64,000 bases of DNA from a virus: the IMG/VR virus record IMGVR_UViG_3300030118_002460, positions 1 to 64,000 of that record; one strand, 5' to 3'. The notes under the pieces were generated by a model that saw only the letters and a program-made list of their open reading frames with translations, had not been told where the DNA came from and made no database searches. This document shows, piece by piece, positions 8,101 through 18,762 of this stretch; position 1 is the stretch's first letter; each line of letters begins with the position of its first letter. Made by a program: the position numbers and the translations under genes.

Positions 8101-11100
8101 CTTTGCACTTTCTGAGGTTGGAACTGGTCAGACTGCAAGAGATTACTTCTACAATAATAAGATTAAGACCAATCTCCTATCAACTGGTAATGGAACATTC
8201 AACTATGAACCCATCACAGTTAGAGTTCAAGGAACAATTGGTGTAAACACAGCAACCAGTCAAGACTTCTCCTGTCAGGTTCAACCCATATTCAGAGGGT
8301 CTATTGATTCAATTGATGTTACAGACCAAGGTGTTGGTTATGGTGCATCAGAGATTCTTAATTTCAACAGACAACCTGTTATCACCTTTAATAGTGGAGA
8401 GGGAGCACTTCTGACCCCTATCATTTCTAATGGTAGAATTATTGAGGTTTTGGTCAATATGGGTGGTGAGGGTTATAATTCTCCACCTAATCTGACAATA
8501 AGTGGAATTGGTTCATTCTGCAGACTGACACCAATCATTGAGAATGGTTCTATCACAGAAGTTAAAGTTATCAGTGGTGGTGCTGGTTATGGTCCTGACA
8601 CTACTGTTCTTGTGCAACCTGCTGGTATTGAGGCATCAGTATTCACAAACATCAATCAATGGACAGTCAACCTCTTTGCTAGAAGTTTCAATAATATCAC
8701 AGATGATGATGGTATCATAGAGACCTCCTTGGATCTAGGTAGTCTGCAATATTCTCATCTATATCCCCCCAGACCTCTCAGAGAAAATTCTTATTCAATT
8801 GATTCAGAGGGAAATACCCTTTACTCTGAAAGAGATCTGCAAAGACAGAATGATATAGAAGTCAATTCCTCAAAACACTCACCAATCCTGGGTTGGGCAT
8901 ATGATGGACATCCAATCTATGGTCCATATGCCTATAACTCACCAGATGGTGGTCCAGTAACCAGAATGAAGTCTAGTTATGAACTAGCAGTTGACACTTC
9001 CAATAGACCACCTGTATCACAGTATAGTGAGGGATTCTTTGTAGAGGATTATGTTTATAGAGAAACAGGTGACCTGGATGAATGCAATGGTAGATTTGCC
9101 ATTACACCTGACTACCCAGAGGGCACCTATGCATACTATACTACTATTGCAGAATTCTCTGATACATTTGGTCCCTTCAATAATTCTAGAAGACCAGTAT
9201 TCCCATATGCAATTGGTAATAGATTCAATTCAAAACCAAATGCATTTAACTATGACTCTTCCTCTAATCATGTAGATTATGACATTCAGAAGAATGAGTG
9301 GTTTAGAAATACTACTCCATATCGTTTGAATTCTTCTTTGAGTGGTTATGATTATATTTTCAACTCTAACTCAATCAAAAAACAAGTGATTGATGTTACA
9401 TCAGCATCTGTTGGTAATATTCAAGGTGTTGGTATTCTCACTGGTGGTAGAGATTATAGAGTTAAAGATCAACTTATCTTTGATAACTCTTTCACCAGTG
9501 GTAAGAATGCTGCTGGTAAGGTTGAGAGAGTCTCTGGTAAGGTTGTAGACAGTGTTAGTGTTGCATCTACACAAGTCTTTGATATTGAGTTTACCCCATT
9601 TGCAGCAAGGGGTGAGTTTGTTGGTTATAGTTCAGTTCCCCACAATCTCTCAAATAATGATATAGTTAATATATCTGGTCTTTCAGAACATTATGATGGA
9701 CTAGATGGTAATTACACGATTGGTATTGGCACAGGTGATTTTGTCCTGCTTACAGCAGTTGGTGATGCAAGTGTAACAGGATTGACCACTTTCCTCAATC
9801 TTGGTGGTGCTCTTCAATATCCTTTTGTCAGACCAGATGATATCATGGTCATTGATAGTGAGAAATTCAAGGTTCTTAATACTGATAGACAGAATCAAAG
9901 ATTGAGAGTCCTGAGGGCACAAGCAGGAACTGCTGCAACATCCCACCTTGCTTTGACTAAGGCATTTAAGGATCCAAGAAGTTTCACAATCACTGCTGGC
10001 ACTGCTAGAACAACTAAGACGCCTAGATTGAATAATGTACTGTACTTCAATCCTGCTGAGTCAGTAGGTTTGGGCACTGTTCTGGGAACAGGTGTTGGAA
10101 CAACTATCACATTCTCTAATCCAGGTGCTGGTGCATCTGTGACAGTTATTCCTCCTCAAGCAATTCTCTATCCTAATCATGGTCTCCTGCTGAATGAGGT
10201 TGTTGAATACTCAACCAATGGTGGTGCTTCTATTGAGGCATGGAATGGTGTGACAGGTTCTTCTTCTACTGTACCCATTACAGGTATGGGAACATTCTTT
10301 GCTGTACCTCTTACAAATAGATTTGTTGGTCTTTCTACCAATAAGGTGGGTATCTCCACCCTTACTGGTAAGTATGTTGGTATCAATAGCACACCAGGTC
10401 TTCTTTTCTTCACAGGAGTTGGCACTGATGTCTATCATAGTCTGAGAACAAAGCGTGCAGATGTCATCAGTGGTGAACTTCAAAAGAATGTAGTAACTGT
10501 ATCAACTGCTTCAACTCATGGTCTCTTTGTCAATGATAGCATCAACTTCAATTTGAAACCAAAAGATGAGGTGGTAGTAAGGGTCAAGTACAATGAATTC
10601 AACAGAAGGATTGTATTTGATTCTCAGTCATTCTTGGCATCTGATGTATCTACATCTGACAACAGCATCACCTTTGCCAATAATATATTCAAAACTGGTG
10701 ATAAAGTAATCTACTCATCAACTACTCCCTCTGGTGGTCTGGTGAATGAGAAGATGTACTACATTGTAGTCCATACCCCTGTAAAGGTCAGACTGGTTGA
10801 GACCAGAGCAGAGATTAAGGCAGTACAACCAAGATTTGTAAACATCACCTCTGCTACTGCTGGAACTCTTTCCAAGGTTAATCCCAGAATTGATATTAGT
10901 AAGAATAATACTCTCAAATTTGACCTGTCAGATCCATCATTGGCATTTGTCTCTAATAATAATCTATATTCTGCATTTGACTTTAATCTTTACTCTGATT
11001 CTTTCTACAGATCACTTTATTTGACATCTGCCAAGAGCAGTGCATTTGAAGTAACCAAGAGTGGACAGGTTGGTATTGATTCAACAGCAAATCTAACTCT

Positions 11101-14100
11101 GTTTGTATCTGACTTTGTTCCCTCTGTTCTGTGGTATTCATTCAAGAATGTAAACACAACATTCTCTCCCCTCTCTAAGAGAGAACTTCTCATTGATGAA
11201 GATGTATCTTCCTTCAATCAAGTCAACCTGGTTGGTAGTCAATACGATGGATCACATACTGTCACTGGTATTGCATCCACATCATTCACATACAACCTTA
11301 GTAAAGTTCCTGATGTTGTGTCTTATGGTTCAACCAATTCATCTCCTACCTATGATACATCATCTCTGACTGCTTATGGTTCTATCACCAAGGCAGTAGT
11401 CACTAATCCTGGTGCAGGATATAGAAGTTTGCCTGGTATCAACACTGTAAGAAGTGGATTTGGTACTGATGCAATTCTTTTCCCTGAAAGTAGAAATATT
11501 GGTCAGATTCTGAATTATCAGTATTCATCTAAGAATATTGGTTTTGACTATCCATCTGATTACACACTCAGAACAGTTGCAAATCTTCCTGAAATACTTG
11601 AAATTGAATCTCTCAACTCATTTGTCAGAATTGGTATTTCATCAAATGGTAAGAATTATCTCTTAGCACCTGATTTGGTTGTTATTGATGGATATTCTAA
11701 CAGAATTGTTGATGAAGTCATTTTGACTTATGAACTTGGTGATAATCAAGTCTCAATTATTAGAAATACCACTGGATTGTATGAGACACCCCCTAGAATC
11801 ATACCAATCAACAATAGTAATGGTGTTGGAATTAATTCCATTGTCTATAATTCAAGCACTAAAATTGTCAGAGCCTTCTTTGACACTATTTTCAATGATC
11901 CAGAGGACTTCCCCTATGTAATTGGTGAAAAAGTGATGATTGAGGGAGTTAATGTTGGTCTCTCCACTGTTGGAACAGGATATAATTCAGACCAATACAA
12001 TTATTCTCTCTTCCCCATCACTGGTGTTCTTCCCAATCTAGGTGGAACAGGTGCATTTATTGATTATGATATGTCTGATGTCTTAAATGGCACTCAACAC
12101 CCTGGAAGTCCAATCTCTCCAATTAATGGTAGGGTAATTCCTGAGTCCCACTTGCCTATTTTTGACCCTGTTCTTGAACCTAATGATTATTTCCAAGATG
12201 AGACTGTAACAAATGGTTTGATTGAAGGAAATGTTGAAAGTTATAACAAAAATACAGAAATTCTGAAAGTTTCTACTCCTTTTGACTTCCAAATTGGTGA
12301 TACTGTAAGAGGTCTCACATCAAATACTCAGGGTATTGTAAAAACCAAGTATGATTTCAATGCAGAAGTCCAAACTGGTGCAGGTGCAACCATAATCAAT
12401 GGTTGGAATAGAAATACTGGTTTCTTGAATGACAATTTGCAAAGAATTCCTAATAATGAGTACTATCAGAACTTCTCATATTCACTGAAATCCAGTGTTG
12501 ACTTTGATACTTGGAATAATTCAGTTGGAGCACTTAACCATACTGCTGGATTCAAGAGATTTGGTGATCTTGAGGTTGAAAGTGCTGCTGCATCAGTTGG
12601 AGGACAGTCTGTTCCTATCAATGCTATTGATTCCAACCTTGAAACCATTGTGGATATTGTTGGTGAAGGTCATCTAAACTGTTTCTATGATTATGACAAT
12701 GTAACAGAGACAAGTTTCCTGGTAAATGGCAAAGAGTTCTCAAATGAGATCATCTTTGATAATAGAATCCTGTCTGACTTCTTCCAATCTGTTGGTAACA
12801 GAGTATTGAGTATTGATGATATCTCATCACAGTTCAATAGCAATGAAAGACCAACACCATTTCAACCAGTAGCATCATTTAATTCTGATTACACCTATAA
12901 CAAGATCATCACCTACGCAAGAGATAGGATATTTACTGATGAGAGACAATTTTCTATTGTTTCTATGATTCAGGATGAAAGTGTAGCATATATGCAAGAA
13001 TATGCCACAATTTATTCATACCCCCCTCTTGGATATTATGACTATATTACCACTGCTGATGGTTGGGACCTTCTGTTCTACCCAGTTAAGTATGAATTTA
13101 ATGTATATGATGTATCAGCAGTTGCTTTCAGCATCTTGGGTGATAAGGCAACAGTTGGAAGCAGACCATATGGTGATATTGCACTTGTTGACTCCCAGAG
13201 AGAACCAATTCCTGCAAGCACTGTAACCACTATTGTATCTGTGGGAACATCTTACAGAGCATTGAAGGTTATGACTCTGATTGAGGAAGTTTCAAGTGAT
13301 ATCTTCCATTCTGCTGAACTGAACATCCTCCATAATGGCACAGATGTTCAACTTCTTGAATATGGAAATATGAGTGAGGATGAAACTCTGGTATTCCAAG
13401 GAATTGGCACATATGGTGCAAGAATCAATGGTGGTAATGTAATTGTTGAATTCCATCCTAGTGTTGGGACAGCACTCACTGCAAATTCTGCTGTTATTGC
13501 TATTTCTAGTGGTGCTTCACCTGGAAGTGAAGATCTGAATGTTTCAAGAGTAGGTTCTGCTTACACCTTTATCGCTGCATCAGGCACCCCAACAGCAAAT
13601 GTCATTGATAACTATGAAGCTCCATATGAAACTGGTTATCATTTGGTTGTTGTAGAGAACACAACAGATAATGAGTTTGAATTCTTTGAATTTGCTGCTC
13701 TTGACTCCTCTTCTAATGAGTGTTGTGTTGAATGGGCAAACCTGTCAACAGGTTCAGGAATTGGAACTATTGGTGTAACCTCTACAACAGGTGGTCTTGA
13801 CCTTGTTTATACTCCAATTGCCAATAAAGCAGTTACAGTAAGGTCATATTTCAATAAATTACAAATTTTCAACAATAATACAAATCCTGATGAAATTGAT
13901 CTCAACAATTTAGTCATCAATAGTGATTTTGGTGATTATGCAGGTACAAAAATCAGTGTCAGGGATTCATTTGAACTTACTCATAAGGGTAATCCAATTT
14001 TCTCAAGAAGATTTGATGGTTCTAGTTCAGTTGTTGTTGATTTGAGCAATGACTTCATTCAAATCCCTAATCACTTCTTTGTAAGTGGTGAAAATGTTTC

Positions 14101-17100
14101 TTATGCAGCACAAGGCATAGGTCACACAGCTGCTATTGGTATTGTTACTGCCACAATTCCTGGAATTGGTGCAACTGCCAAACTTCCTGAGGATATATTC
14201 GTTGTCAAAATTGATGAGGGCAAAATTAAATTTGCTGCCACTGCTGAAGATGCACTTTCTGACCCACCAGTGACTTTAACCCTTAATTCTGTTGGTATTG
14301 GTAACTCACATACTATTACTGCTAAGAAGCAGAATTCAAAAGCATTGGTTGCCATTGATAATATGATTCAGGCTCCCATCGCCCCCACTCCTCATACTTC
14401 ATCCCTTGTAAATGGTATTACTTTTGACTTGACCTTCCTCACAACTCTTACAACTGGAATTTCCTCTTCAAAATTTGTCTCTGGTGACATTATCAAGATT
14501 GATGATGAATTTATGATTGTTAGAGCAGTTGATACCTTTGGTATTGATGGAAATATATCTGTCAGAAGACCAGTGCTTGGTTCTGTTCTTGCTGGACATG
14601 CTCCTGGTTCTACTATACAGAGATTTAGTGGAAATTACAATATTGTTGGAAATAGTATCAATTTTGCCTCTGCACCATATGGTAATATTCCCATTGGATC
14701 AACTACCAACCCACCTGATGAGCAAGATTGGACTGGAATCACTTCTAGTTCAACTTTCCAAGGTAGAACCTTTATGAAGGGTGCTGGTGCTGGAACCACA
14801 CTTGAAACTTATAACAGAAATCACGTATTTGATGATTATTCAACTTCTTTCACAGGTGTTACTAGTATATTCACACTTCAGAGTGAAGGAGTCAATGTTA
14901 CTGGAATTAATACTGATACAGTAATTTTGACTAACAATATCTATCAATCACCACAAGGTGTTCAGGTTGTTCAGGGTGATTATCAAGTTATTGAGAATAA
15001 TGGCATCAGTTCAGTCAGATATCTGAGTGAAGGAACACCAGAGGGTTATGATCCCAACAAATCCAGATTCCCTGCTGGTGGATTGATTGTTTCTGTTGGA
15101 TCTACTGAGGGTAATGGATATCAACCACTTGCATCTGCTGGTGGAACAGCAACTGTCTCTGCTGCTGGCACTATCTCTGCTATTAGCATTGGAAACAGTG
15201 GATCTGGTTATAGAGCAGGTGCTCAGGTTGTTAATGTTGGTGTTCAGACCTTTAATGGTGTTATTCCTTCAATTGAGAACATTGGAACAGCAACAATCCA
15301 GAATGGTCACATCGTAAGTGTCAATATTACTAATCCTGGTTCTGGTTACACCTCAACTAATACACCAGTTGTTGTATTTGATGATCCATTGAGTTATACA
15401 GATATCCCTCTTGAATATGCTGCACATAGTTCTGGTATTGGCAACAGTGCTACTATTGACATTGTGGTTGGGGCAGGATCTAGTGTAATCAGTTTTGAAC
15501 TCAGAGATCAAGGATTTGGTTATAGTTCTACTGAGGTTCTGACTATTCCTACTGGTGGTTTGAATGGTATTCCTCTGACTGGCACAGGATTCACTGAATT
15601 CCAACTCACAATTGATACTGTTTACAGTGATCAATTCAATGGTTTCTCACTGGGTGAGTTTGAAGTCTTTGATTCACTTTCTTCACAGTTTGATGGAACA
15701 CAGAAGTCATTCAAACTGCTGATTAATGATCAACCAGTATCAATCAGATCAAAAGCTGGTTCTAATGTTGATGTAGAGCAAACACTGCTTGTATTCCTCA
15801 ATGACATTCTGCAAGAACCTGGTGTTGCATATCAGTTCAATGGTGGTAGTATAATTAAATTTACTGAACCACCTAATGGTCCTCTTGATGGTGTTCCAGG
15901 CAGTGGTGACACATCAAAGGTTATCTTCTACAAAGGTTCAGGTGATGCTGATGTCATCTTCACTGACATTTTGGAGACAATCAAGGTTGGAGATACTCTT
16001 GACATCAATAACAATCCTGAACTTGGTCAACCCATTACTCTTGACCAAACTAAGAGAACTGTGACTGGCATCAATACTCTTGATTCAGTTGAAACTAACA
16101 ACTATCCTGGTCCTGGCATTTCAAGCGATCAAACCATCCTTAGACCAGTAACTTGGTGTAAGCAGATTACTGATAAGTTCATCAATGGTGGATTTGTAGG
16201 TAAAGATAGAATTGAATATGAACCAGAAATTTATCCTGCTTCATATCTCATTCAGACAATGGGTGTTTCTACAACCACTGCTTATGTTGATACTGTAAGA
16301 CCTCTTTACAATTCAAATAATGAGGCTGCAAATAGATTGTTCCAAAATGCAATCACAATCATATCACAGGATTCAAAGGTTGGAGCAAGTGCAACAGCAA
16401 CAGTCTCTGTTGGTGGTTCAATCACTGCTCTTAATATTACTAATGCTGGTGCTGGTTATACAGTGTCCACAGCATCTGTGACTATTGGTTCTGGTGGAAC
16501 TGCTACTGCCATTGCAAATATTACAAATGGAAGTGTAACATCCTTTACTATTTCTGAGGCAGGAACAGGATACACAGCAACAAATCCACCATCTATCCTC
16601 ATTGATACACCAGTTATAGTGAAAGAAGAGATGCCTATCAATTCATTTGCAGGTGACTTTGGTAGAGTTGTAGGATTTAGTTCTACAAAAGTAGGAGCAC
16701 AGAGTAAGTTTATCTTTGACCTGTTTATTGACAAAGATTCCTTTATGAGAGATCCAACTTATGTTGGAACTGGTGTTACAGTCAGTCAACTTGATGTTGG
16801 TGATTATCTGACCATCTTCAACACAAACATCAATGCTGGTGGTTCATTTGAAACACAAGATGCTTCTGGTGCTTCTGTTGGAACTGCAATTACATTCTCT
16901 GATGGAGTTTATGAAGTTACAGCAGTATCAACAGAACTGACTCCTGTTGCTGGTTATGGTGTAACTGCTGTGAGAAGAATCACCACTAATGTTGGGGCAG
17001 TTGGTAATGTAAGTTTTGGTTCTACTGTTTCAGGTGAATTTAGTTGGGGCAAGATCTTGATTAAGAATAGAAAAGAAGCAAATCTTTTCAATTCTCACAC

Positions 17101-17179
17101 TGATCAAGGATTTACAGGTCTCTCAACCAGCACTCTTGTTACTAGATCTGAGTCTCTTAGGTTCACAAACTACTTATAA
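5171..17179 (+). CDS. gp7: Giant gp7-like baseplate wedge protein with YHYH domain (4002 aa)
   Basis: Very large virion protein in the T4 gene 7 slot between gp6 and gp8. Residues about 160-290 resemble the C-terminal wedge domain of T4 gp7 as I remember it: SFYKSKGTDQSFEILFRALY followed by an aligned VEVV strand. T4 gp7 is about 1030 residues, so some 3000 residues are additional. A YHYH-type segment (ILGWAYDGHPIYGPYAY) lies near residue 1237. At least a dozen copies of a G-x-G-Y module occur, for example near 736, 1050, 1095, 1133, 2076, 3340, 3385 and 3755. DE...RG...H modules lie near 102, 1561 and 3111. It is one open frame with uniform composition and an ATG five bases after the gp6 stop. 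It probably acts as a wedge base plus long peripheral beta-rich extension, perhaps involved in receptor or glycan binding. Confidence 0.75.
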   Translation: MAVDRVKFQDIVASQVPDFVKDDFPLLVDFLKEYYVSQEFKSGTYDLIQNLDQYVKVDQLYNIKNSTVLREDIDFLATTIITSADGNFTDGFPDTNGLLQIDEEIILYQSKTDTTFEGCVRGFSGVTDYTGTNTPDQLTFKESLSADHKKGATIVNLNVKFLQEFFSRIKTQFVPGFSERTLFQGLDQRNFIYNADSFYKSKGTDQSFEILFRALYGVDVEVVKPSKFLFKPSDADYRLTEDYVIEGYTGDPLELKNLTFYQDSTQARGTVTNVEKIDYADGDFYQIAIDYGYQRDTNVDGTIYGKFSPNPKTKIINNVSVGSTVIDVDSTVSFPQSGTLVLTDVDGDDFELVYQDKTLTQFLGVTTTTSSFESAGDICLDGYGYAIGPNGRIEVKIITTLTNLRLDSNTFFFKKDDTINIKSIGLESKQEKSEDWYYNVKTHWIVKEFTLIDATQKTYNIKTFDNQFIQPGYRLIVKSTAGDTRTLTVDNCLSKTEFVAVLSDIILPEDLKLIWTLENQILKGVSTKYNEINNINANVLNTYEKFDGSFLVASNSIPNYSGATDPFGRKIIFSGTANGDNLVLAPNGDHGFYTGDAVYYSPKTIIQTITTPNGFSYDVTSLSGFDNLNEGVYYIKRISATTVKLARSTSDIFNNRFLIPTGTVTNNEFCYYDFYQKNVSPQKIYREVNDPSPQVGQYLTAAGYNGILVNGVELINYKSFDTIFYGGIKTFDINNRGQGYDVVNPPKINVTDNIGTGATGTVAVEGSLREIRVIDSGFDYTDDPIVVISGGQGEDASARINLASVDHEVLFNAGPGPKSGLNFSANTVGFTSFHKFRDNERIVYVSDGVPGVTGLTTNADYYANVVDASTITLHDNYNDANAGINTVNISGYGIGNQVFKSYDRKKVVSNIVVDNQGKGYKNKERLIVGVNTAANTFTIGGHGYEEGEIIQYTAGSSPIVGLGATTKYYVCKIDSDTFALSEVGTGQTARDYFYNNKIKTNLLSTGNGTFNYEPITVRVQGTIGVNTATSQDFSCQVQPIFRGSIDSIDVTDQGVGYGASEILNFNRQPVITFNSGEGALLTPIISNGRIIEVLVNMGGEGYNSPPNLTISGIGSFCRLTPIIENGSITEVKVISGGAGYGPDTTVLVQPAGIEASVFTNINQWTVNLFARSFNNITDDDGIIETSLDLGSLQYSHLYPPRPLRENSYSIDSEGNTLYSERDLQRQNDIEVNSSKHSPILGWAYDGHPIYGPYAYNSPDGGPVTRMKSSYELAVDTSNRPPVSQYSEGFFVEDYVYRETGDLDECNGRFAITPDYPEGTYAYYTTIAEFSDTFGPFNNSRRPVFPYAIGNRFNSKPNAFNYDSSSNHVDYDIQKNEWFRNTTPYRLNSSLSGYDYIFNSNSIKKQVIDVTSASVGNIQGVGILTGGRDYRVKDQLIFDNSFTSGKNAAGKVERVSGKVVDSVSVASTQVFDIEFTPFAARGEFVGYSSVPHNLSNNDIVNISGLSEHYDGLDGNYTIGIGTGDFVLLTAVGDASVTGLTTFLNLGGALQYPFVRPDDIMVIDSEKFKVLNTDRQNQRLRVLRAQAGTAATSHLALTKAFKDPRSFTITAGTARTTKTPRLNNVLYFNPAESVGLGTVLGTGVGTTITFSNPGAGASVTVIPPQAILYPNHGLLLNEVVEYSTNGGASIEAWNGVTGSSSTVPITGMGTFFAVPLTNRFVGLSTNKVGISTLTGKYVGINSTPGLLFFTGVGTDVYHSLRTKRADVISGELQKNVVTVSTASTHGLFVNDSINFNLKPKDEVVVRVKYNEFNRRIVFDSQSFLASDVSTSDNSITFANNIFKTGDKVIYSSTTPSGGLVNEKMYYIVVHTPVKVRLVETRAEIKAVQPRFVNITSATAGTLSKVNPRIDISKNNTLKFDLSDPSLAFVSNNNLYSAFDFNLYSDSFYRSLYLTSAKSSAFEVTKSGQVGIDSTANLTLFVSDFVPSVLWYSFKNVNTTFSPLSKRELLIDEDVSSFNQVNLVGSQYDGSHTVTGIASTSFTYNLSKVPDVVSYGSTNSSPTYDTSSLTAYGSITKAVVTNPGAGYRSLPGINTVRSGFGTDAILFPESRNIGQILNYQYSSKNIGFDYPSDYTLRTVANLPEILEIESLNSFVRIGISSNGKNYLLAPDLVVIDGYSNRIVDEVILTYELGDNQVSIIRNTTGLYETPPRIIPINNSNGVGINSIVYNSSTKIVRAFFDTIFNDPEDFPYVIGEKVMIEGVNVGLSTVGTGYNSDQYNYSLFPITGVLPNLGGTGAFIDYDMSDVLNGTQHPGSPISPINGRVIPESHLPIFDPVLEPNDYFQDETVTNGLIEGNVESYNKNTEILKVSTPFDFQIGDTVRGLTSNTQGIVKTKYDFNAEVQTGAGATIINGWNRNTGFLNDNLQRIPNNEYYQNFSYSLKSSVDFDTWNNSVGALNHTAGFKRFGDLEVESAAASVGGQSVPINAIDSNLETIVDIVGEGHLNCFYDYDNVTETSFLVNGKEFSNEIIFDNRILSDFFQSVGNRVLSIDDISSQFNSNERPTPFQPVASFNSDYTYNKIITYARDRIFTDERQFSIVSMIQDESVAYMQEYATIYSYPPLGYYDYITTADGWDLLFYPVKYEFNVYDVSAVAFSILGDKATVGSRPYGDIALVDSQREPIPASTVTTIVSVGTSYRALKVMTLIEEVSSDIFHSAELNILHNGTDVQLLEYGNMSEDETLVFQGIGTYGARINGGNVIVEFHPSVGTALTANSAVIAISSGASPGSEDLNVSRVGSAYTFIAASGTPTANVIDNYEAPYETGYHLVVVENTTDNEFEFFEFAALDSSSNECCVEWANLSTGSGIGTIGVTSTTGGLDLVYTPIANKAVTVRSYFNKLQIFNNNTNPDEIDLNNLVINSDFGDYAGTKISVRDSFELTHKGNPIFSRRFDGSSSVVVDLSNDFIQIPNHFFVSGENVSYAAQGIGHTAAIGIVTATIPGIGATAKLPEDIFVVKIDEGKIKFAATAEDALSDPPVTLTLNSVGIGNSHTITAKKQNSKALVAIDNMIQAPIAPTPHTSSLVNGITFDLTFLTTLTTGISSSKFVSGDIIKIDDEFMIVRAVDTFGIDGNISVRRPVLGSVLAGHAPGSTIQRFSGNYNIVGNSINFASAPYGNIPIGSTTNPPDEQDWTGITSSSTFQGRTFMKGAGAGTTLETYNRNHVFDDYSTSFTGVTSIFTLQSEGVNVTGINTDTVILTNNIYQSPQGVQVVQGDYQVIENNGISSVRYLSEGTPEGYDPNKSRFPAGGLIVSVGSTEGNGYQPLASAGGTATVSAAGTISAISIGNSGSGYRAGAQVVNVGVQTFNGVIPSIENIGTATIQNGHIVSVNITNPGSGYTSTNTPVVVFDDPLSYTDIPLEYAAHSSGIGNSATIDIVVGAGSSVISFELRDQGFGYSSTEVLTIPTGGLNGIPLTGTGFTEFQLTIDTVYSDQFNGFSLGEFEVFDSLSSQFDGTQKSFKLLINDQPVSIRSKAGSNVDVEQTLLVFLNDILQEPGVAYQFNGGSIIKFTEPPNGPLDGVPGSGDTSKVIFYKGSGDADVIFTDILETIKVGDTLDINNNPELGQPITLDQTKRTVTGINTLDSVETNNYPGPGISSDQTILRPVTWCKQITDKFINGGFVGKDRIEYEPEIYPASYLIQTMGVSTTTAYVDTVRPLYNSNNEAANRLFQNAITIISQDSKVGASATATVSVGGSITALNITNAGAGYTVSTASVTIGSGGTATAIANITNGSVTSFTISEAGTGYTATNPPSILIDTPVIVKEEMPINSFAGDFGRVVGFSSTKVGAQSKFIFDLFIDKDSFMRDPTYVGTGVTVSQLDVGDYLTIFNTNINAGGSFETQDASGASVGTAITFSDGVYEVTAVSTELTPVAGYGVTAVRRITTNVGAVGNVSFGSTVSGEFSWGKILIKNRKEANLFNSHTDQGFTGLSTSTLVTRSESLRFTNYL

Positions 17180-17182
17180 ATA
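17175..17182 (+). promoter_or_regulatory. Late promoter TATAAATA (gp8)
   Basis: Exact T4-type late box TATAAATA overlapping the stop codon of the 4002-residue gene and 20 bases before the gp8 ATG. Confidence 0.75.
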
Positions 17183-17202
17183 ACAAAAAAAGTCCTAACA
17201 AA

Positions 17203-18756
17203 ATGGCAGCGATAATTACTGACCAATTAAGAATTCTGAATGCAAAGAATTTTGTCGCTGGTGTTCAATCCAGTACAAACTCTTACTATGCATTTCTTGG
17301 TCTCCCTAATTCAACTGACTATCAGTCAGACTGGGATACAAATCCTCCTGCTCCCAAAGATAGTTTAGATCAGTCTAATGATTATTGGGACACTATGATT
17401 GCATTGAAGAAAATCAATGCTAGTGATATCAGTCAAGTAGTGAGAAAGATTACTTGGCAATCTGGTATCACATATGATATGTGGAGAAATGATATCACTA
17501 GAAGTAATGCTTCTCTGCCATCAGGATCTTTTGATATCTACTCTGCAAATTACTATGTAATGAATAAAGATTATAGAGTCTATATTTGCCTCTATAATAA
17601 TGCTGGTCCAGAGAATAACTTCAATGGTGGTCCTTCACTTGATGAACCAACATTTACTGATCTAGAACCAAGATCTGCTGGTTCTAGTGGTGATGGTTAC
17701 ATCTGGAAATATCTTTATACTATCAAACCAAGTCAGGCAATCAAGTTTGAATCTACAAACTATATTCCTGTCCCTAGTGACTGGGAGTCAAATAGTGATG
17801 ATGCTGCTGTTAGGCAAAATGCAGCATCTAGTGGTCAGTTGAAAATTGTAACTATTAGAAATCGTGGTGCAGGACTTGGAACTGCTAGAACTTATACACA
17901 GGTTCCCATTAAAGGTGATGGAGCAGATGGTGAAGCAACTGTTGTAATTAATGCTGACTCCAAAGTTGAATCAATTACTGTTTCAAAAGGTGGTTCTGGA
18001 TACACCTTTGGGACAGTAGATCTTGTTGCTGGTGGTGTTCCTGTTGGTTCTACCAGACCCCAATTCAATATTATCATCCCACCTGATGGTGGTCATGGTG
18101 CTGATGTATATAAGGAACTTGGTGCATACAATGTTCTGACTTATGCAAGATTTGAGAATGACACTGAAAACCCTGATTTTATCACAGGTAATCAGTTTGC
18201 AAGAGTGGGTTTGATTGAGAATCCACAGGCATTCAATTCATCATCTGTTCTCAATATTGATAAAGCAAGTGCTGTATATGCACTCAGACTAACAGGAGCA
18301 GGTTATAGTTCAGCAGTATTCACTGCTGATGCTGAAATCACACAAACTGTTGGTTTGGGTTCCACTGCTGTTGGTAGAGTCATTTCTTATGATCAAGTCA
18401 CTGGTGTTTTGAAGTATTGGCAAGACAGAACTAATTCAGGTTTCAACTTTGATGGAACACAAAATGCAACCCCCACATATGGGTTTGAAACACTCAGATT
18501 TAATGCCACACCCACAATTGATGGTAGTATCAATATTTTAGGAGGCAATATTACTCTTGGAATTGATACTGGTTTTACAGGTCTGACAACAGTAATAAAT
18601 AATAGGACATATAACCTAGGTCAGGACTTCACCAAAGGTGTTGCCCAACCAGAGTCTAAAAAGTATTCTGGGAACATTGTATATGTTGACAATAGACCAT
18701 CAGTTACAAGATCGTCATCACAAAAAGAAGACGTAAAGATTATCTTGCAGTTCTAA
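17203..18756 (+). CDS. gp8: Baseplate wedge subunit gp8
   Basis: T4 gp8-like wedge protein, which dimerises and clamps gp6 and gp7 in the baseplate. Diagnostic stretches are SGDGYIWKYLYTIKPS (about residues 164-179; T4 gp8 has a similar GDGYVWEYLFEI) and the C-terminal IVYVDNRPSVTRSSSQKED ending in IILQF, which parallels the T4 ending. At 517 residues it exceeds T4 gp8 (334). The excess lies mainly in the middle, where two G-x-G-Y modules occur (GGSGYTFGTVDL near 262 and TGAGYSSAVF near 366). It is preceded by an exact late promoter and followed closely by the next structural gene. Confidence 0.85.
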   Translation: MAAIITDQLRILNAKNFVAGVQSSTNSYYAFLGLPNSTDYQSDWDTNPPAPKDSLDQSNDYWDTMIALKKINASDISQVVRKITWQSGITYDMWRNDITRSNASLPSGSFDIYSANYYVMNKDYRVYICLYNNAGPENNFNGGPSLDEPTFTDLEPRSAGSSGDGYIWKYLYTIKPSQAIKFESTNYIPVPSDWESNSDDAAVRQNAASSGQLKIVTIRNRGAGLGTARTYTQVPIKGDGADGEATVVINADSKVESITVSKGGSGYTFGTVDLVAGGVPVGSTRPQFNIIIPPDGGHGADVYKELGAYNVLTYARFENDTENPDFITGNQFARVGLIENPQAFNSSSVLNIDKASAVYALRLTGAGYSSAVFTADAEITQTVGLGSTAVGRVISYDQVTGVLKYWQDRTNSGFNFDGTQNATPTYGFETLRFNATPTIDGSINILGGNITLGIDTGFTGLTTVINNRTYNLGQDFTKGVAQPESKKYSGNIVYVDNRPSVTRSSSQKEDVKIILQF

Positions 18757-18762
18757 AGAATT

